A stretch of DNA of 33,389 bases. Source: Erysipelotrichaceae bacterium (GTDB lineage Bacteria; Bacillota_I; Bacilli_A; Erysipelotrichales; Erysipelotrichaceae). The notes below the pieces were generated by a model that was given only the letters and a program-made list of their open reading frames with translations, was not told the origin of the DNA and did not search any database. The stretch lies in contig JAFRZA010000025.1 in NCBI GenBank assembly GCA_017442805.1, forward strand, positions 134,033 to 167,421. Reading direction: 5' to 3'. Shown here piece after piece: positions 29,899 through 33,389 of the stretch (positions within the stretch are counted from its first letter, which is position 1; each line of letters starts with the position of its first letter). Both the position numbers and the translations under genes were made by a program.

Positions 29899-31161
29899 AT
29901 GAAAACGAAGAAAATGACATTAATGTTCCTGTCCCTGCTGACAGCCCTGAGTCTGATGGGCTGCTCAGCACAGAACGATAGTATTCCCACCGGCAATCAG
30001 CCCGGCCAGCCGTCCTTCCCGTCCGGCCAGGGCGGCAACGACCCCTTCAGCACGCCCCAGACTTCAACCGAGACCGTCGCTCTGGATGTCGAAGACCTGT
30101 TTTCCAGCCGTGATCTTGAACAGGAAGCTGATCTCAGCAACGCCGTTTACCAGACGGTAAAGGACAATGCCGACATCACCATCAGCGAAGCCGGTGTCTA
30201 TGTTCTGAGCGGCTCAGCCAGAAACGTGACGGTTGCCGTGGAGGCAGCGGATGACCAGAAGGTCCAGCTGGTGCTCGACGGACTGACCATCACCAATGAA
30301 AACAAGCCCTGCATCTACGTCAAAGATGCCGATAAGGTATTCATCACCACTACCGGAAGCAACAATACCCTGACCGTAACCGGCAAGTTCAGCTATTCAG
30401 CCGATGAAAAGGCTGACGGTGCCATCTTCTGCCGCTGCGATCTGACCCTTAACGGAATCGGAACACTCAAAATCGAATCCTCCGACAACGCCATTGTCTG
30501 TAAGGATGACCTCAAGGTCACCGGTGGCAGTTATGAGCTCTCCTGCGCCAATAATGCCCTGGAAGCCAACGATTCCATCCGCATCTGCGCCGGCACCATC
30601 GCCATCGCTTCCGAAGACGACGGTCTGCACGCCGAGGACGATGACGACGATACCACCGGCTTCATCTACATTTCCGGCGGCCAGCTGACCGTCAGCGCCA
30701 AGGATGACGCCATCCATGCCACCACGCTTCTGCAGATTGATGGGGGTATCATAACCGTCAGCGCCGCTGAAGGCCTGGAAGCCACGGAAGTGGTCATCAA
30801 TGACGGCACCCTCAGCATCACTGCCTCTGACGACGGCATCAACGCCGCCCACAAGAGCGACAGCTATTACTGCTTTGCCCGCTTCGCCGGCGGCAGCGTA
30901 ACCGTGACCATGGGTCAGGGCGATACCGACGGCATCGACGTCAACGGCGACCTGTTCATTGAAGGCGGTACCATCTCGGTAACCGGGCAGTCCTGCTTCG
31001 ACTATGACGGCAGCTGCAGTTTCACCGGCGGAACCGTATACGTTAACGGCCAGCAGGTAACGGAGATCACCAACCAGTTCATGGGCGGCCAGGGCGGTTT
31101 CCCCGGCTCTCAGCCCGGCGGTAACGGCGGACAGCAGCCCGGCGGCGGAAGAAGGCCTTAA
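29899..31161 (+). CDS. Cthe_2159-like carbohydrate-binding β-helix lipoprotein
   Basis: A 420-residue lipoprotein. The signal peptide ends in the lipobox LMGC (C22), followed by a Pro/Gly/Ser linker. The body repeats a rung of about 22–27 residues around SEDDGLHAED (238–247), SAKDDAIHAT (266–275), SAAEGLEAT (288–296) and TASDDGINAA (308–317), typical of the PF14262 right-handed β-helix. Clostridium thermocellum Cthe_2159 binds cellulose and polygalacturonate with Ca. An acidic stretch EDDDDD lies at 246–251, and the C-terminus is Gly-rich (GGQGG…GGGRRP). The ATG at 29899 follows AAGGAGG by 8 bases; an in-frame upstream ATG lacks an SD. Ligand here is unknown. Confidence 0.88.
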   Translation: MKTKKMTLMFLSLLTALSLMGCSAQNDSIPTGNQPGQPSFPSGQGGNDPFSTPQTSTETVALDVEDLFSSRDLEQEADLSNAVYQTVKDNADITISEAGVYVLSGSARNVTVAVEAADDQKVQLVLDGLTITNENKPCIYVKDADKVFITTTGSNNTLTVTGKFSYSADEKADGAIFCRCDLTLNGIGTLKIESSDNAIVCKDDLKVTGGSYELSCANNALEANDSIRICAGTIAIASEDDGLHAEDDDDDTTGFIYISGGQLTVSAKDDAIHATTLLQIDGGIITVSAAEGLEATEVVINDGTLSITASDDGINAAHKSDSYYCFARFAGGSVTVTMGQGDTDGIDVNGDLFIEGGTISVTGQSCFDYDGSCSFTGGTVYVNGQQVTEITNQFMGGQGGFPGSQPGGNGGQQPGGGRRP

Positions 31162-31174
31162 CCCTAAGCATAAG

Positions 31175-31210
31175 AAAACACCGTCCGATTCATCAGAACC
31201 GGCCGGTTTT
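31175..31210. terminator. Bidirectional terminator between lipoprotein gene and leuS
   Basis: A long stem, ACCG-CCGATTC/GAACCGG-CGGT with one mismatch and an ATCA loop, is flanked by AAAA and TTTT. On the plus strand it ends in TTTTAAT after the lipoprotein gene. On the minus strand it ends in TTTTCTT after leuS. Confidence 0.8.
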
Positions 31211-31223
31211 AATATGGCTTGAA

Positions 31224-33389
31224 TTAATTAGCGACAATGTTGAGCAGTTTGCCGGCAACATAAATGACCTTGCGGACCGTCTTACCGGCGATCTGGCCTT
31301 CGACACCGGGCTCGGCTAAGGCCTTCTGGTAGACCTCGTCCTGCTGAGCGTCCTTGCTGACGTTGACGCGTCCGCGGACCTTGCCGTTGACCTGAACTAC
31401 AACTTCGACTTCATCGACGATCAGTTTCCTTTCGTCGTAAGCCGGCCAGCTTTCGTAGGCGATGGTATCCTTTCCGGTGTAGTGCTGATACATCTCCTCA
31501 CAGACGTGCGGTGCGATCGGTGACAGCAGCTTGATGAAGTTGACGATCATCTCTCTGCTGACCTTTTCGACCTTGTAGCACTCGTTTATGAAGATCATCA
31601 TCTGGGATATCGCGGTATTGAAGTTCAGGGAATCGATGTCCTCGCTGACCTTTTTGACCGTGAAGTTGTAGACGTAATCCAGTTCGGGAGTCGGCTCGTC
31701 AGTGATCTTGTCTTCGCTTTCCATGATCAGACGCCATACCCTTTCGATCCATCTTCTGGCGCCTTCAACACCCTGTTCGCTCCAGGGCTTGGAAGCCTCC
31801 AGAGGACCCATGAACATCTCGTAGAGTCTCAGCGTGTCAGCGCCGTAGTCTCTGACGATGTCATTGGGATCGACGATGTATTCGGGATAGCGTTTGCCCA
31901 TCTTGATGCCGTTAGCGCCCAGGATCATGCCCTGATGGACCAGTTTCTTAAACGGTTCCTTTACGGGAACCAGGCCCTTGTCATAGAGGTAGTTGTTCCA
32001 CATCCGGGCGTATAACAGATGGCCGACCGCATGCTCCGGACCGCCGACATACAGGTCGACCGGCATCCAGTGCTTCAGCAGTTCGTAATCAGCGAAGCAG
32101 TCGTCATTATGGGGATCGATGTAGCGCAGGAAGTACCAGCTGCTGCCGGCAGAACCCGGCATCGTGGAGGTCTCCCTCTTGCCCTTTTTGCCGTCGACGG
32201 TGACGTTGACCCAGTCAGTGGCTCTGTCCAGCGGAGAGACGCCTCCCTTGCCCGGAGCGTAGTTGTCCAGTTCGGGCAGTAACAGCGGCAGCTGATCTTC
32301 GCTCAGGGAGATCATGTTGCCGTCTTCCAGATGGATGATGGGGATCGGTTCGCCCCAGTAACGCTGTCTGGCGAAGATCCATTCTCTTAAGCGGTAGTTG
32401 ACCTTGGCGCAGCCGATGCCCTTCTCTTCCAGCCACTTGATCATGGCATTGATGGCATCTTCCTTGTTCATGCCGTCCATGAAGCCGCTGTTGATGTGCA
32501 GACCGTCTTCGGTCCAGGCTTCCTGATTGATGTCGCCGCCTTCCAGAACCTGGATGATATCCAGGTTGAACTTCTTAGCGAACTCGTAGTCTCTCTGGTC
32601 ATGAGCGGGGACTGCCATGATGGCGCCGGTTCCGTAGCTGGCCAGGACGTAGTCGGAGATCCAGATTGGGATCTTCTTATTGTTTACCGGATTGATGGCA
32701 TAGGCGCCGGTGAAGACGCCGGTCTTGTCCTTGTTCAGTTCGGTCCTTTCCAGATCGCTCTTGGAAGCGCACATCTTCTTGTACTCTTCCACTTCCGCGC
32801 GCTTGTCCGGGGTGGTGATCTTTTCGATCAGCTGATGCTCGGGAGCCAGTACGCAGTAGGTGGCACCGAACAGGGTGTCGGCTCTGGTGGTGAAGACCGT
32901 GAAGGTATCATCATGTCCGTCGATTCTGAAGTTGATCAGAGCGCCGGTGGAACGGCCGATCCAGTTGCGCTGAATCTCCTTGGTGGATTCCGGCCAGTCG
33001 ATCTCTTCCAGACCTTCCAGCAAACGGTCGGCATATTTGACGATGTCGATGACCCACTGTCTCATGTTCTTGCGGACGACCGGATAGCCGCCTCTTTCGC
33101 TCTTGCCGTCGATGACCTCATCGTTGGCCAGAACGGTACCCAGTTCCTCACACCAGTTGACCGGCATGTAGACGCACTTGGCCAGGCCGTCGTCAAAGAG
33201 CAGCTTGAAGATGTACTGCGTCCACTTGTAGTAGGAAGGGTCGCAGGTGGAGACCACGCGGTCCCAGTCATAGGAAATGCCGATGTTCTTCAGCTGACCG
33301 GTGAAGGTCTTGATGTTTTCCCTGGTAAAACCGTCGGGATGGTTGCCGGTGGAAATGGCATACTGTTCAGCCGGCAGACCGAAGGAGTC
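31224..33389 (-). CDS. leuS: Leucyl-tRNA synthetase, lacking its N-terminus (cut by window edge)
   Basis: 721 residues are visible; the first 70–80, including HIGH, lie beyond the edge. The reading frame is open to base 33389, starting [13 protein letters not shown]. The CP1 editing domain has [15 protein letters not shown] and [12 protein letters not shown]. The catalytic core has [14 protein letters not shown] and [15 protein letters not shown]. The KMSKS loop reads [11 protein letters not shown] rather than the usual KMSKSKGN. The anticodon-binding and C-terminal domains follow ([12 protein letters not shown], then [14 protein letters not shown]). It charges tRNA-Leu. Convergent with the lipoprotein gene. 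Confidence 0.97.
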   Translation of the reverse strand, partial: DSFGLPAEQYAISTGNHPDGFTRENIKTFTGQLKNIGISYDWDRVVSTCDPSYYKWTQYIFKLLFDDGLAKCVYMPVNWCEELGTVLANDEVIDGKSERGGYPVVRKNMRQWVIDIVKYADRLLEGLEEIDWPESTKEIQRNWIGRSTGALINFRIDGHDDTFTVFTTRADTLFGATYCVLAPEHQLIEKITTPDKRAEVEEYKKMCASKSDLERTELNKDKTGVFTGAYAINPVNNKKIPIWISDYVLASYGTGAIMAVPAHDQRDYEFAKKFNLDIIQVLEGGDINQEAWTEDGLHINSGFMDGMNKEDAINAMIKWLEEKGIGCAKVNYRLREWIFARQRYWGEPIPIIHLEDGNMISLSEDQLPLLLPELDNYAPGKGGVSPLDRATDWVNVTVDGKKGKRETSTMPGSAGSSWYFLRYIDPHNDDCFADYELLKHWMPVDLYVGGPEHAVGHLLYARMWNNYLYDKGLVPVKEPFKKLVHQGMILGANGIKMGKRYPEYIVDPNDIVRDYGADTLRLYEMFMGPLEASKPWSEQGVEGARRWIERVWRLIMESEDKITDEPTPELDYVYNFTVKKVSEDIDSLNFNTAISQMMIFINECYKVEKVSREMIVNFIKLLSPIAPHVCEEMYQHYTGKDTIAYESWPAYDERKLIVDEVEVVVQVNGKVRGRVNVSKDAQQDEVYQKALAEPGVEGQIAGKTVRKVIYVAGKLLNIVAN

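Noticed and set aside
1..33389. CRISPR array, insertion sequence, prophage or integration site
   Set aside because: No regularly spaced direct repeats, transposase or integrase motifs were seen. The single tRNA has no duplicated 3' end nearby.

Overview
This window looks like a chromosomal housekeeping segment from a low-to-moderate-GC Bacillota (Firmicutes) bacterium, most likely an Erysipelotrichia-type anaerobe. The evidence is gene order and control elements: alaS–ireB–ruvX–DUF1292–mltG–udk–greA, comEA–comEC–holA and infC–rpmI–rplT, together with an alanine T-box, an L20-type leader, an Spx protein and strong SD and (extended) −10 elements. The genus is inference. I see no insertion sequence, prophage, integrase, CRISPR array or rRNA.

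Left part (1–8.7 kb): nagA (cut by the window edge) follows pepT in one minus-strand unit. PduL-type phosphotransacylase is transcribed divergently from tRNA-His(GTG). A YfcE-type phosphodiesterase runs on the plus strand. A minus-strand translation cluster follows: fmt, an ECF-transporter S component, lepA, a MazG-like pyrophosphohydrolase and hemW. rpsO comes next with its own promoter and a structured leader. rpsT stands alone on the plus strand.

Middle part (8.7–20 kb): a long minus-strand run starts at a T-box-controlled alaS and goes through ireB, ruvX, a DUF1292 gene, mltG, udk, greA, comEA, comEC, holA, an iron-sulfur L-serine dehydratase and a GNAT acetyltransferase. Internal promoters are visible before greA and directly against the holA start codon. 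This run covers alanyl-tRNA synthesis, wall-linked regulation, nucleotide salvage, transcript cleavage, DNA uptake and replication clamp loading.

Right-middle part (20–28.2 kb): a compact minus-strand operon holds spx, a membrane-anchored Big2/GH25 muramidase, mnmA, recD2, 5-formyl-THF cyclo-ligase and a PAP2-family phosphatase. Upstream of it lies infC–rpmI–rplT. infC appears to start at a rare ATC codon behind an L20-type attenuator.

Right end (28.4–33.4 kb): a plus-strand accessory island encodes a VTC-type polyphosphate polymerase domain protein, a DUF4956 membrane protein and a Cthe_2159-like carbohydrate-binding lipoprotein. The lipoprotein has its own strong promoter. This island is the best candidate for a poorly described system here. 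A bidirectional terminator separates it from leuS, which runs off the right edge. The only gene-free stretch over 300 bases is 28099–28419, which holds the infC promoter and leader plus about 155 bases upstream of the VTC gene where I see no clear feature. The alaS leader gap (19675–19968) is just under 300.
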